A DNA stretch of 35,832 bases from Apostichopus parvimensis (taxonomy: Eukaryota; Echinodermata; Holothuroidea; Aspidochirotida; Stichopodidae). Shown piece by piece: positions 11,005-22,343 of the stretch. Within the stretch, counting starts at the first letter, position 1. Every line of letters starts with the position of its first letter. The notes below the pieces were generated by a model, which worked only from the letters and a program-made list of their open reading frames with translations, did no database searches and had not been told where the DNA came from. The translations under genes were made by a program, and so were the position numbers. Where the stretch lies: assembly GCA_000934455.1 (NCBI GenBank), contig KN885325.1:15927-51758 (forward strand), read 5' to 3'.

Positions 11005-11077
11005 TTTAAGGAACTTTTAGAAAAAAAACAACAAACAGACTTGTAACTTGTAAATCGCCTGCTTCTTTGAATTACTG

Positions 11078-11087
11078 TATATACATA
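11078..11087 (+). promoter_or_regulatory. Possible TATA box for LRAT gene A
   Basis: tatatacata lies about 270 bp upstream of the chosen ATG. Copy B has tatataaata at the same place (22066-22075), closer to the TATA consensus. The start of transcription is not known. Confidence 0.35.
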
Positions 11088-11352
11088 CACTGGCTATTTC
11101 CTCCTATGTTGCCGTTAAGCATAGGCAGGATAGGACGATATCTTATCATGGAAGGGTATACGTGCTCAGAGCAGAATCCAAGTCAGGAAACAGCTTATAT
11201 AGTTCTTGCTTGTGTCTATATTGTACAATGGTTTGTCTCATTGTGAGAATTATAAATTCAAGAAAAAAGGGGAAAAAGAATTGGCTACCTTCAGAAATCA
11301 TCAATTTATTTCCTTTGTTTTTAAAGAAAGAAACATTTCTACCGTTTCAATC

Positions 11353-11736
11353 ATGTTTCAACGCTTTGCAAGAATGGCTGCCCGACATCAGGACACAACG
11401 GTAGAGTATATTCGAGACTTGGCTCCTGGTGATCACGTGGTTCTATATCGATGGTTTTTGCATCCACGATGTCACATGATAGTCACAGAAGTCGACGCAA
11501 ACAGCAACAGAATGACGGTTATAAGATTTACTTATCAAGACGGTGTTATCGAACATACCATACCTTTCGAGGGACCCGTGTTCAAGGTACACCATGACAA
11601 TGCCTTTGATCCTGATAAGGTCATTTCTCGCGCAAGGGATCGCAATATGCCAAGTCAGGGATACGACCTGCTACATTTTAACTGCAAGCATTTCGCTTTT
11701 TGGTGTAAAACTGGTGTAATCCCACGTGAAGCTTAG
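11353..11736 (+). CDS. LRAT-domain (PLAAT-like) thiol acyltransferase/hydrolase, paralogue A
   Basis: A 127-residue single-exon protein. The family (LRAT, PLAAT/HRASLS, NlpC/P60 fold) uses a Cys nucleophile and His to move or cleave acyl groups on lipids. Visible signatures: GDHVVLYRW (residues ~27-35), CHMIV with the likely catalytic His at ~41, a second His-containing strand VIEHTIPF (~65-72), then FNCKHFAFWCKTG (~109-121), equivalent to the family NCEHF block with the nucleophilic Cys. The start at 11353 is chosen because it aligns with the only sensible start of paralogue B; the frame is open further upstream to 11206. There is no signal peptide and no C-terminal membrane helix, unlike vertebrate LRAT or PLAAT. 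The actual substrate is unknown. It lies in segment A, with a TATA-like word upstream and ATTAAA downstream. Confidence 0.88.
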   Translation: MFQRFARMAARHQDTTVEYIRDLAPGDHVVLYRWFLHPRCHMIVTEVDANSNRMTVIRFTYQDGVIEHTIPFEGPVFKVHHDNAFDPDKVISRARDRNMPSQGYDLLHFNCKHFAFWCKTGVIPREA

Positions 11737-11918
11737 ACTGTTATCCAAACTCGCTACAGAAGAACAGCTTGATACCTCCAGGCTACCCTCTACCCTTTAC
11801 TCACGTCACTGATCATGAGCTATACAAACCATCATCCTTGTTTTGTTTAGCAAATTTGTGGCGTTGGTAAACTAATGTATTAATTTCGATTGTATTAATG
11901 AATTCCGTCTTTATTCTA

Positions 11919-11924
11919 ATTAAA
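11919..11924 (+). terminator. Candidate poly(A) signal, LRAT gene A
   Basis: ATTAAA, a common variant signal, about 185 bp after the stop. It is conserved in copy B at 22913-22918. Confidence 0.4.
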
Positions 11925-12327
11925 TATATGACAATTGACTGTGATGTTCAAGCATAACTTGATCAAGATAGACGATGTTTGCTTTTTTTAAAATTTGATT
12001 GTACTTGAAAATATTTGCCAGCAGTTAGTTTCACTTTGCCACTCAAACTGATATAAGGGCAGCCAAAGTCCGATAACCTACCATTACGACTTTGTTGTGA
12101 CGTGAATGTTATACTATTCTGCAGGTTTACTTTCAATGTGATTTGGTATCCACATAAATAGATTTAAAATAAGTGTAACCAACAGGTGCTTGATGACAGT
12201 TTTATTTTATATTTGCACCTTATTTGCTGCTTGAATGTATATATTTATATACGGATTATTATATTATTGTTTACTGAACTGCTTTACTTTACTGTCTTAT
12301 ATACTAATCTATGGTACATGACTTTAG

Positions 12328-12810
12328 TTTATCGCTAGGGTGTACTGTTTCAACATGTGTACATGCCTAGGATTATCGCTAGGGTGTACTGTGGCAACAT
12401 GTGTATTGGATAGGTTTATCGCTAGGGTGTACTGTTTCAACATGTGTACTGGCTAGGTTTATCGCTAGGGTCTACTGTTTCAACATGTGCACATGCCTAG
12501 GTTTATCGCTAGTGTGTATTGTGTCAACATGTGTACTGGCTATGTTTATCGCTAGGGTGTACTGTTTCAACATGTGTATTGGCTAGGTTTATCGCTAGGG
12601 TGTACTGTTTCAACATGTGTACATGCCTAGGTTTATCGCTAGGGTGTATTGTGTCAACATGTGCACTGGCTATGTTTATCGCTAAGGTGTATTGTTTCAA
12701 CATGTGTAGTGGACAGGTTTATCGCTAGGGTGTACTGTTTCAATATGTGTACATGCCTAGGTTTATCGCTAGGGTGTATTGTGTCAACATGTGTACTGGC
12801 TAGGTTTATC
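12328..12810 (+). repeat. 43-bp minisatellite, copy A (~11 units)
   Basis: The unit is tttatcgctagggtgtact followed by gtttcaacatgtgtactggctagg with variants. The variant acatgcctag recurs exactly every 130 bp (12361, 12491, 12621, 12751), showing a three-unit higher-order repeat. ORFs across the array are a by-product of the repeat. Copy B has only about 5 units. Confidence 0.95.
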
Positions 12811-13535
12811 AGTGTAAGGGTGGACTAAGGAAAGTAAGTTCTACAAGGAAGAACACTGCAGCATGCAGTATGGTGATCACGTTTCCTACACATTTATGAG
12901 GTGGACATTGGTCATAGCAACAGTGCAGGGGATTGTAGGAAATTTGATCAATTAAGTTAAGTATTTATTTATGCAATAGCTTGGGTTCGGAACAAAGAGA
13001 TCTAATTGGAGCGCTTTGCCTGTTACTGATATACTCGTCGAGAGAGGAAGGTGAAATTTGGTTGGAGGTTTTGTGGGGGTTTTGGAAGATAGTTGGAAGC
13101 TGTTTGGGTGGGGGGGGGGGGGGGGGGTTAATATAGAGAAATTGAGCTGCACGAACCGAGCCTGGTGCAGGAGGAGATTTGTTTGAAGAACTTTTGATCC
13201 TGATATATATTAATAATTATCACATATTACGTACAGCGATATTTATTTTTAAATAATTTGTCTCTTGGAACTGTATTTCCAAAACAACTCTATATATCTA
13301 CCTAAAATGTCACTTGAACGTTCCCTTAATCAACCAAACCCTTGTTACTTTTAATGATTGTTATATCGCATCACTGTATTCCCTGCTGTAGAGAATCGGG
13401 GGTGGGGTTGCGGTCGCTGTTAGTTTATACCTTATATTGGAACAAACAAACAGGATATTGCCTCCAACGCTTACCCAGAATTTTATTGGAGTGCCAGCCC
13501 GTACCTACAAATAAAAATTACTATCCATCTTGGAG
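12811..13535. other. Non-coding part of duplicated segment A
   Basis: Shared with copy B (23544-24275). It contains an 18-base poly-G run at 13110-13127 and otherwise unique DNA with no gene. Confidence 0.6.
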
Positions 13536-13647
13536 AATTGCAGAATACCCCGCAACTCACACACTCAGGAACGACAATACGTTGTCGATTATAGGTACTT
13601 CCGGTCATAACCTGTGAGATCCAAGAGTTGCGGGGTATTCTGCAATT
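13536..13647. repeat. Short hairpin element with perfect 23-bp arms
   Basis: aattgcagaataccccgcaa at 13536 and its exact reverse complement ending at 13647 form 23-bp perfect inverted repeats around a 66-bp loop. The loop has a smaller cgacaa/ttgtcg stem. It could be a tiny MITE or a simple hairpin. Copy B has the same structure at 24276-24389 with mismatched arms. Confidence 0.75.
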
Positions 13648-14235
13648 AGGCAAATATGATTTCTATTTGAGAGGTGGCCACCATATTGTTGTGTTTAATA
13701 TATATTATTTAAGTTTGGATAATCTAATGTTATGCTGTATCTCATGCTGTTGGCCGAGAGTTGGAAATTCATTGTATTTTGTTTATTAATATCCTGTAAA
13801 ATGTTCATTATATAATTTCCTTTCCTTAAAGTTGATGTGTTTGTATTCTTTTCGGGTATGCACATGTGTTGCCAATCAAATTCAACCCCACGGTCCCACA
13901 TTTTGACATACCTTTTCCTGTAAAGGAAGTAATTTGCGTCCATTACCCATAAAACGTAATAAGCCGCTGTGTTCTGCCTTAGCAGATCAACTTCCTTAAA
14001 AGTTAAAGCCGGCTTCATAACAATATTGTTGTTATAGTTTTTGTGCGACAAGAGACATGACTAGTATTTGTAAGTTGACGAGGTGACCAGTTTCTATCCT
14101 AACCACCAATGCCAATTCAACACAATCATTTGGTCTGTAAATTCTTTATAATGTTCACTTTCATAGCACGAAAGACCGCAAATAGTTGCTAATAGCCTAT
14201 ACATCCTGAGCATCTCAATCCACTACTCGAACTCC
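13648..14235. other. Non-coding part of duplicated segment A
   Basis: A 118-codon minus-strand ORF (13695-14051) lies here, but its copy-B counterpart is frameshifted. In the part I compared, the changes are mainly amino-acid changing, as expected of non-coding DNA. Confidence 0.5.
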
Positions 14236-14896
14236 TAATAATAATTATAATATTAAATTGAATTTCACAAACAAAAATGTTTTAAGTTGTCTCTTGAAAA
14301 TACAGAGGGAGGGAGAGTCACGAACGTGAAATGGGAGTTTGTTCNNNNNNNNNNNNNNNNNNNNNNNNNNNNNNNNNNNNNNNNNNNNNNNNNNNNNNNN
14401 NNNNNNNNNNNNNNNNNNNNNNNNNNNNNNNNNNNNNNNNNNNNNNNNNNNNNNNNNNNNNNNNNNNNNNNNNNNNNNNNNNNNNNNNNNNNNNNNNNNN
14501 NNGGAAAGAGACAAAGGAAACCAAGGGGGGTGGGGGGGGGGAGGGAACTAGGAATACAAAAAAAAATGTTTTAACTTGTCTCTTGAAAATACAGAGAGAG
14601 GGAGAGTCACGAACGTGAAATGGGAGTTTGTTCCAAAGAGAAGGCGCAGCGACAGAAAAGGCATGATCACCATAATGAGTGCGGGTACGTGGACCAGGAG
14701 TTAATTGCAAATGCGCATGATAGGAAGAGCGAAGCGTAACAGTAGTTGACTGACGCAAAGGAGTAAGAAGGTCAGTGATATATTGAGGGACAAGCCCGTT
14801 GATCACTTTGTAGGTGTGAAGTAGGATCTTAAACTGGATGCGCTGTGAGACGTCAAGCCAATGCAAATTAACGGAGTACAGGAATGATGTGATCAA
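14236..14896 (-). pseudogene. Non-LTR retrotransposon (L2/CR1-like) 3' end, copy A
   Basis: The minus strand encodes the C-terminal tail typical of L2/CR1-type ORF2 proteins: LDVSQRIQFKILLHTYKVIN, then AFSVAAPSLWNKLPFHVRDS and CIFKRQ(L/V)KTF. The reverse transcriptase and endonuclease parts are absent, as expected from 5' truncation on insertion. The same insertion sits at the same place in copy B, so it predates the duplication. In copy A the sequence is interrupted by an N gap, and the segment next to the gap is repeated on both sides. Confidence 0.8.
14345..14502. other. Assembly gap (158 N)
   Basis: A run of N inside the retrotransposon fragment. The 68 bp before it (14277-14344) are repeated almost exactly at 14566-14633 after it, suggesting a mis-join or unresolved repeat. 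ORFs crossing the gap are meaningless. Confidence 0.98.
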
Positions 14897-15420
14897 ACTT
14901 TTTAGTGAGTGAGACTATTTTTTATCGGCATGGGTTTCGTGCGTTCCATTCTTTTTGCCATCCATTCAGAACACATAGTTGTCTTCACCATGTGAATTCA
15001 GTTATTAACATATCCCCTGAGTAGCACAGAGAATTCTGCCCCTTAAGTCACTATACCTATTGATCACGGACTCAATCATGACTGACTCATGTACAGCCGT
15101 ACCCACAACTGTGCATGGTACTAATATCATAAGGTATCATCTCCCATGTGCCTTGTTTCCGTGGCGCATGTACACCTTGACGATATTCCAATGTCCAATG
15201 ACTTTGCAGAAGTAGCTAATATTGATAAATTAGGTGAAATGTAACCCTTTGTGGATAGTTGACTCTGATGCCATGTCATACAATTATCATATTCATTTTT
15301 AGCAACTACAGGTTCGTCACATCACAACAAAACCAAACTTTGCGTGATCACCACACTAAGTTGTTCTCAGCGACCCATATTTGATAAATGTTATTACAGA
15401 TGTACATTTTATAACTATGT
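14897..15420. other. Non-coding part of duplicated segment A
   Basis: Unique DNA shared with copy B (25424-25920) with small indels. No gene was seen. Confidence 0.6.
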
Positions 15421-16098
15421 ACTATTAGTAGAGTTATTGACAGCCTACTTATTAGTTTTGTAGCCTGATGGCATATTTGATACCCCTATGAGTAGAGTTA
15501 TTCACAGCCTACTTATTAGTTTTGAGGCCTTATGGCATTATTGATACCCCTATGAGTAGAGTTATTGACAGCCTATACTTATTAGTTTTGAAACCTTATG
15601 GCATTATTGATACCCCCATGGGTAGAGTTATTAACAACCTACTTATTAGTTTTGTAGCCTTATGGCATATTTTATACCCGTATTGGGAGAGTTAGTTACA
15701 GCCTACTTATTTGATACCCCTATGAGTAGAGTTATTGACAGCCTACTGATTAGTTTTGAAGCCTTATGGCATATTTGATACCACAATGAGTAGAGTTATT
15801 CACAGCCTACTTATTAGTTTTTAGCCTAATGGCATATTTGATATCCCTATGAGTAGAGTTATTCACAACCTACTTAATAGTTTTGTAGCCTTATGGCATA
15901 TTTTAAACCCCTATGGGTAGATTTATCTACAGCCTACATATTTGATACCCCTATGTGTAGAGTTATTTACAGCCTACTTATTAGTTTTTTAGCCTTATGG
16001 CATATTTGGTACCCTTATGAATAGAGTTATTGACAGCCTACTTATTAGTTTTTTAGCCTTATGGCATATTTGGTACCCTTATGAGTAGAGTTATTTAC
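15421..16098 (+). repeat. 64-bp minisatellite, copy A (~10 units)
   Basis: The unit is about gagtagagttattgacagcc, then tacttattagttttgtagcc, ttatggcatatttgataccc and ctat. Units are diverged and some are partly deleted, for example near 15700 and 15935. The array stops abruptly within a unit at 16098, where cagtcggagatctg begins. Confidence 0.93.
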
Positions 16099-19000
16099 CA
16101 GTCGGAGATCTGACTTGAAGAAAAAAACCCGTTATTGCGAAATTATTAGCTAGTTAAACTACTCTCTTCCGGATTGCGAAGTTGCGCGAATCCAATCTAC
16201 ACCACAAAAGGAAATTGTCGGATTTATGCATATTCACATATTTTAGAAGCGTTATTTTTCTACATGTGTGACTTAAAACATTTCTTTACCCGAGAATATC
16301 CGAGTTTTGACGAACCTAAGCTGCTGGGGTACGGTTGACGACGAATAAATGAACGATACTTGCGAGAAATAGCGAGGTGAGTACCTAAATTTTAGCTCCG
16401 ATTTTATCTGTGACATTGCCGTCTTAAGTCACCAGTCGTAGCAACGAGTGTATTTTCTGGTATAAATCATTTTTGTCTACAATATACCACAATGTGGAGT
16501 CATTTCACAGTTAAATGAGGTTATTTTTGGCCTGCTGAAAATGAGACCCTAAACGTGTTGCTTGGGTCTTTTATTTTTATCCTATCGTATACACTACACG
16601 AAGCGATTACTGCTCAGGCTTCGCAATCGCATTAACAAAGCTAATGAGTACACAGTATTTGTTAGTAGCCTAGTCTATGTATATTAACTTGTAATAATAG
16701 TAGTTTTAACACAAAACTGACCTACAGTAGTGCATAAGCACAGGGTAAATTATGAATATGATTTGAAGTAGGCCAAGGGGCACGTGGGCCTACATAGGGT
16801 GTTGGTAAGTTACTAGGCCTAGTAAAAGGGTACCAATTTAGAATTAGTGACACACTTCCTCATATTACTAGTTATTACCTACAGTAACCTATTTTTCTTT
16901 TCTCAAAATCAAATCTGTCTGCTCACAGCCTCTTTGCTTATTTATTAGTTAGGTATCCCTGATTCTAAATGCTCCTTGCATAGTTCTGTGTTCCTTCTTC
17001 TAAATTAGAGCCAAGTTTAGATCTAGAACTTTAGCAGTTGTATGTTTTTGAAGTCGTACTCGTAGTATTTCAAACTTTCTCGAGGACTACAATTTACAAA
17101 AGTACAAGTACAAGCAATAGCCTAACTTATTCCTATACCAGGCTATACCATTTCAGACATGTTTTTTCTAATCTAAGTAGGCTACACCAAGGAGTAGGCA
17201 TATAATTGGGTTAATTTCTAAAAGCCAGCCATTAGCCATTAGCCTCCTGTAGGCTGTAGGAGAAGGTTCTTCTAAAAATTCTGAGAGTGGGTCATATGTA
17301 CAGGACTTGGAATCTGATAATGAAAATGGGTCTTGAGAACTTGCAGACTAGAGAAGATGTAACATTGTTGTATTGTGTGTTTGTGATTTGTCTCTCCTCA
17401 CATTACAAGTACAGTTTTCCTGTCTGTCACATGTTTCGGTCCAATGTTGTGGTATAAAAAGCTTCCACTGTAATGTAAGCATCCTGCAAATGCTTGAATC
17501 TTGTCTATTTGATTACTGCATCTTATTTCGGAGACCAAAACATGTTTCCTTGGTAAAGAGAATTTGTTTAAGTATTCGCCTTTTTTCTTTTTTGAGGCAA
17601 GTAACCTAAAATTTCCACTTCATAGTACTGGTTAAAGATTGCCCAGTACAGGAAGAAAACAATGAATATTTGATTTCCACACAACAATTAACTGCATGCA
17701 GAGTCTTCACTCTGTTTTTTTTTCATAGAGGGGGTGGGTAGAAGGAGAGTTGAGATGGATATGTTAAAACATGTGTAGTATAACTTTCAGTTTTGAACAC
17801 TGTGAACACTTTGCTTCCATGGGAAGTCCTATCCATGAATGATTAGGTATTCTGTTTGAAGAAAGTTTTGATTTTTTTTAAATTCATTTTTGTATTTATA
17901 TATCTTGTATTCATTGAAAGATATTGTCAAATGAAAGAACAATGTGTTTGACAAAGTAAGGTTTTATTCTTGTTATAGTAATGGGTATATACATTAAGAA
18001 GCAGTGTATTTAACTGCCTCAAGACAAGTTACCATTGGTTCTACTTCTAATTGTCTTGCAAAATTGTTCCATATCTTTTGCACAACACCTTTTATGTTAG
18101 TCTTTGCAAAAGTGGTCACACCCATTTCTCATTTAATACTTGGAGTTTTTGACCATTTTCTATAACTTGGCTTTAAACTGGTAATAGCATTCCTGTATAC
18201 CTTTGCTTTAAAAGAGATCAACATTTTATATTTATCAAAACCTTTATATATGCATATAGTCACTGCACATCTTGTGTTGCGGAAATGTTAACAAATTTCA
18301 CTTATAATAACTATACATAATGCAACATGAAATACTCTTGCCTGGTGGGTGCAATCGCATCCTATAGATGCATTTTTAAAACTTTGGTTTACCCTTGCCA
18401 AAGAGGACGCCTTGCTCTCTTGCCAGTCCTCCTGTAAGTACTGTAGTACTGTAGAATTATGTTTGTAATCATTGTATCACTTGATTCTATGCTTTCTAGC
18501 AGTGGCACTATAATTTTACTTTTGTCAGTTTCAAAGAGTTCACATAATTATACCATTTCATTTAAAAAAAAAATTTCTGTTTCCTTGTTCATTCGATATA
18601 CAGTACTGTGCCTAGAGCAGCCATATTACTTTTATCAAAGTGGTCACACTTATGTGCTTGTGTTCATGCACAAGTCTCTTAGGTTTGGTTCCCTCTTTGT
18701 CATTACTTGTACAATTGTTATCAGTGTCAAAGTGGTCACCGAAAACATATGCTTTCTTTCATTTTTATTATAAATAGAACAAATGTATTACATTTTTCAA
18801 TATAAAAAGTGGATGCAAATTATATACTCTTTTTTTTCATAATAATCAGTACAACTATATTCCTTTCACATTACTTAAATGATCATTTTGCTCATTAGTT
18901 GTACAGCCAGGTTACCTTGATTATGATTATATTTGTATTTGCCGAGTGTGCTTTTCTACCTCTGCATTCATTACCTTGACAGCTATTGAACTTTATGGAC

Positions 19001-21249
19001 AAGTATTAATCAAATGTTACATTTTGTTATACTGCTACAGAAGTCCGCTCTTTTCTAATTTTACTTATCATATACTTTCATACCACAAATAGCCAACCAA
19101 TATTTCTAAGTTACAAATTCCCTGCACATATTTTAAGATCTTGATATTTAACATATAACTGTCTGTCATTTTTGTCACTGCCATTTGCCAATTTGGTCAC
19201 CCATGTATTCTAACCTGCCTATATAGATGTCTACCTCATTAAATAGTCAAACTGATACAAGGTAATAAACTTCATGTCCTTCCTCACTAAATGTTATCTT
19301 CTACCTACTAAGCATGGTTTGGCTTTCATAGCAATTGCACCAGAAATGGTGTGCCTTACATACAAAAAATTGTGCTAACTTTCATGTGCAAGTTAATTAT
19401 TATTTCATTATCTATCTTTTAAAGTTTTAATATGATATAGCTTTATGTAGTGGCATAGTATTTGTTACATATTCTGTTGTAAGTACAGATTTTGCAACAG
19501 CACAGCAGTTTTGTGGAATTCTATGATTTGTAGACTTCTGTATTTGCAAACGAAACTTGTGTGCACACATCTTGCCTTGTGATGCTTATGCTTGTATAAA
19601 ATATCTCACTCATAGGTTATTTTCTGCTTCTAAGTGATGCTGGATTATACCACTAATGTCTCTTATCCCCATGCGGAGTGAGAAAGCTTTATAGTATTGA
19701 GAAAGGACACATAACTGCTCATCATTCTCACATTTGGGTAGCGCTGTGTGGTTCATATGCTGCAGTAAACACCTCACATGCACTAAAAACCGAGCTCAAA
19801 ATCTAACAGTACCCAGGTCCATTGTCCTATTAAGGATTGCTGCACTGCAGTCGTAATGAGTGGAGTCTGATATCTGAAAAAAATTGGCAACGTTACTTCT
19901 TATATTCTGCATGTGTGAAGGTATTGCTGAAGCGTAACCTTGCATATACTTTGAGCCTTTTTCAAAACAACAGCCAATCTCTCTTGGCCTATTCAGATAT
20001 GCTACTATGAAGTGGTAAAGAGTGAGGTCTTTGGTGAGTGGTTTATTGTAAAATTTGTGAATGCGAGACAGTTTATTTACTTCCTTTGTTTTGCTTTTAC
20101 CACTGTCACCGCTTGCTTGATGTCATATGATAAATCTTTGCTATAACCCGCTTCATGTTTCTTTGTTTTCATATGACCTTTCCATGTACTTAAACTTGTG
20201 CGAATATTCTCCTTGTTTGTATTAATATCAATTTTTAATTGCCATCAACATATTCTATCAATGAATAAAAATGTTGAAAAGGAATAAAAACTTGTATTTT
20301 TTTCTTTGATTGGTGTGAGTCATTGTCAGCCTATGATTAAATAGATAAGCAACCAGGTGTTAAAAAAAATAAAACGTTCCCCATGGTGGATCGGGGGTGG
20401 GGGAGTTGATATGCTTGTATACTACAGAATAAACTACTTAAGCATTTCCATGAAATAAATTCATTAAGGCTATTGACTGCTTAACTTGGGGTATTGTGCC
20501 CACGAGTCTCACCTAGGTGTGCCCATCTGACCCACCACCCGTCTCTTCTTCCCACCTCTCCTGCCATAGCTTTCGACATGCATGTATACTATGGAAGAAA
20601 TCAACGCTCGTTTACCCCCACTTAAAGTTGATGTGATTTGAAATTGCATTTTACATTCTATCTACGCATCCCTACCTACATCAGGAGAAACGCGCCGATA
20701 TAAAACGATAGAATGTATTGTTTACACATGCGATCAAACCACGAGAGAAAATGTTCGTCTGAAACACTGCGATAACATCAAGTCGAAATTCAATATGGCC
20801 GCCAGACACGCTAACGAAACGCATAATCTGCTTCTTTACGAACTGTGAATAGCCGTCTTAAGATGTTTGCCGTTCTGAATGCGACAAAATCAGAAAGGAA
20901 TTTCACTTAACGTAATATTCTGGTCACTTTCGAGTTGTTTTCAGGCTTAATCCTGTTTTAGGAATGATTTCTAAGCATCCTCCGGCAAGATCGTGGAACC
21001 GCTATCGAATTTTCTTGGCCTAATTTCTCCGACAATATTTACGAAATTTCAACATAACATTCCACTTATGCATTAAATATTGTTTTTTGTACGTGCTTGT
21101 GTCTTTTTTGGCATATGATTCATATTTGGCAATATATGGTGATCGGAAAACTCTATGCGTGCAGCCTTACGCGACGGACGTAATTCAAACGTAATGATAT
21201 GCAAAATCGGTAAAAACAATCGAAAGTCACGGGGGCAGATCTCCGACTG
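16099..21249. mobile_element. Possible 5.15-kb inverted-repeat element
   Basis: cagtcggagatctg at 16099-16112 is exactly inverted at 21236-21249, and the left copy starts exactly where the 64-bp array is cut. Outside, tac/taca words extend the match weakly, and agtta occurs on both sides as a possible 5-bp duplication. No transposase was found. One or two 14-bp inverted matches are expected by chance in a window this size, so the call rests on the coincidence with the array edge and stays tentative. Confidence 0.35.
16385..20290. other. Long T-rich non-coding region, UTR- or intron-like
   Basis: About 3.9 kb with no ORF over 104 codons and no domain. The plus strand is T-rich. AATAAA occurs at 20264-20269 and 20283-20288, so this could be the end of an untranslated or long non-coding transcript. 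Near 16377, gaggtgagtacc resembles a splice donor. The word caaagtggtcac or a close variant recurs at 18107, 18635 and 18727. Confidence 0.3.
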
Positions 21250-21306
21250 TGTAAGTTACTGATACTGTATAGTTACTGCATAGTTACTTCCTTTTTGCTG
21301 TGGTAG

Positions 21307-21416
21307 CTTGAACAGTACTGTTACAATACACAGTGGTGAGAACGAACTAACAGGGCCAATTCCATTAAAAATATTTCAACACTACTATTCTATCGTTGAT
21401 CAACATTTACCAGAAG
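21307..21416 (+). CDS. Candidate exon, receptor tyrosine-phosphatase juxtamembrane-like
   Basis: An open 110-bp segment between a pyrimidine-rich acceptor (cctttttgctgtggtag) and a very good donor (gaag/gtaagt). It reads TVTIHSGENELTGPIPLKIF then HYYSIVDQHLPE. The PIPLxxFxxHY pattern resembles the segment just inside the membrane of receptor-type protein tyrosine phosphatases. The match is short, so the assignment is tentative. It lies about 0.6 kb before duplicated segment B and on the same strand as the phosphatase-like exons at 27006 and 27677. No catalytic-domain exons are visible in between. Confidence 0.4.
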
Positions 21417-21997
21417 GTAAGTATGCTTATGTTGTTCTAGATTTAAGCATACCTTCTCAAATCTCAATGACATCCTACAGAAAATCTCAATGATATCCTA
21501 TAGTGAATCTCAGGAAATCTCTACAACTTTTATTTCGATGTAAGATTAACCGTCTTCTAAAACTGTATAATTTAACGGAATCCAGTTGTTTCAGTCAATC
21601 ATATGAAAACAATCTTTGTGTAGGCTATATACTCGTACTGGTTTTGAAGCCTCCTCATAGACAATGTCTCCTTCATCCATTTAAAAGGCATTGAAGACTC
21701 GCCCCAAACAAGTTTTCTGCTTGTCGCTACAAAATGCAGAGAGTAATGAAACGTGATACCTTGTTATCTTTAGCTGGACCTGAGATGTCCATCACTGTAT
21801 CGTTTGTACACTGTGCTGTGGGTATTGACCGCAGCTGTATGTACTGACTGTACACTAGTGTCTAATTACCGACGGTAGCAAGATGTGTGTGTATTTTCTG
21901 GGATCGATGGTGGTGTCTAACACTTCTGTTACACCTCATGCGAAACCAGGTCAGATTACCGGCATTAGACGTTTCTTTTTGCGCGAGTCTTCACACC
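21417..21997. other. Non-coding, likely intron
   Basis: Follows the donor at 21417. Short ORFs only, and no phosphatase motif such as HCSAG. Confidence 0.4.
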
Positions 21998-22065
21998 CTT
22001 TAAGGAACTTTTAGGGGAAAAAACAGACTTGTAACTTGTAAATCGCCTGCTTCTTTGAATTACTG

Positions 22066-22075
22066 TATATAAATA
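22066..22075 (+). promoter_or_regulatory. Possible TATA box for LRAT gene B
   Basis: tatataaata lies about 270 bp upstream of the ATG, at the same position as the weaker tatatacata in copy A. Confidence 0.45.
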
Positions 22076-22343
22076 CACTGGCTATTTCCTCCTATGTTGC
22101 TGTTAAGCATAGACAGGATAGGACGTTATCCTATTATGGAAGGGTACACGTGCTCAGAGCAGAATCCAAGTCAATAAACAGCTTACATAGTTCTTGCTTG
22201 TGTCGATATTGTACAATGGTTGGTCTCATTGTGAGAATCATTAATGCAAAAAGCAAAGAAAAAAAGAAAGAATTGGCTTCAGTAATCCTCATTTCATTTC
22301 GTTCTTTATTTTTAAGGAAAGGATAATTTCTACCTATTCAATC

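Larger units (their letters stand above)
11005..16098 (+). repeat. Segmental duplication, copy A (~5.1 kb)
   Basis: Matches 21998-26731 in direct orientation from ctttaaggaacttttag onward. Gene, both minisatellites, hairpin and retrotransposon fragment occur in the same order. Flanking non-coding DNA differs by roughly 3-6 percent in the parts I aligned by eye. Copy A is longer because its first minisatellite has more units and its retrotransposon part is expanded around an assembly gap. It ends inside the second minisatellite. Confidence 0.92.

Noticed and set aside
12401-12728. Plus-strand ORFs rich in Cys (CVLARFIARVYCFNMC-like repeats)
   Set aside because: They are translations of the 43-bp minisatellite. 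The unit and its 130-bp block are not multiples of three, and the same occurs at 23218-23493.
13695-14051. 118-codon minus-strand ORF in duplicated segment A
   Set aside because: The copy-B counterpart is frameshifted. In the ~39 codons I compared, six changes alter the residue and one is silent, with no recognisable domain, as expected for non-coding DNA.
14245-14618. ORFs crossing the N gap
   Set aside because: They contain unknown residues only because N was translated; the real content is the retrotransposon fragment.
18459-18773. 104-codon hydrophobic ORF
   Set aside because: T-rich DNA naturally yields hydrophobic codons; there is no domain, exon signal or homologous copy in the window.
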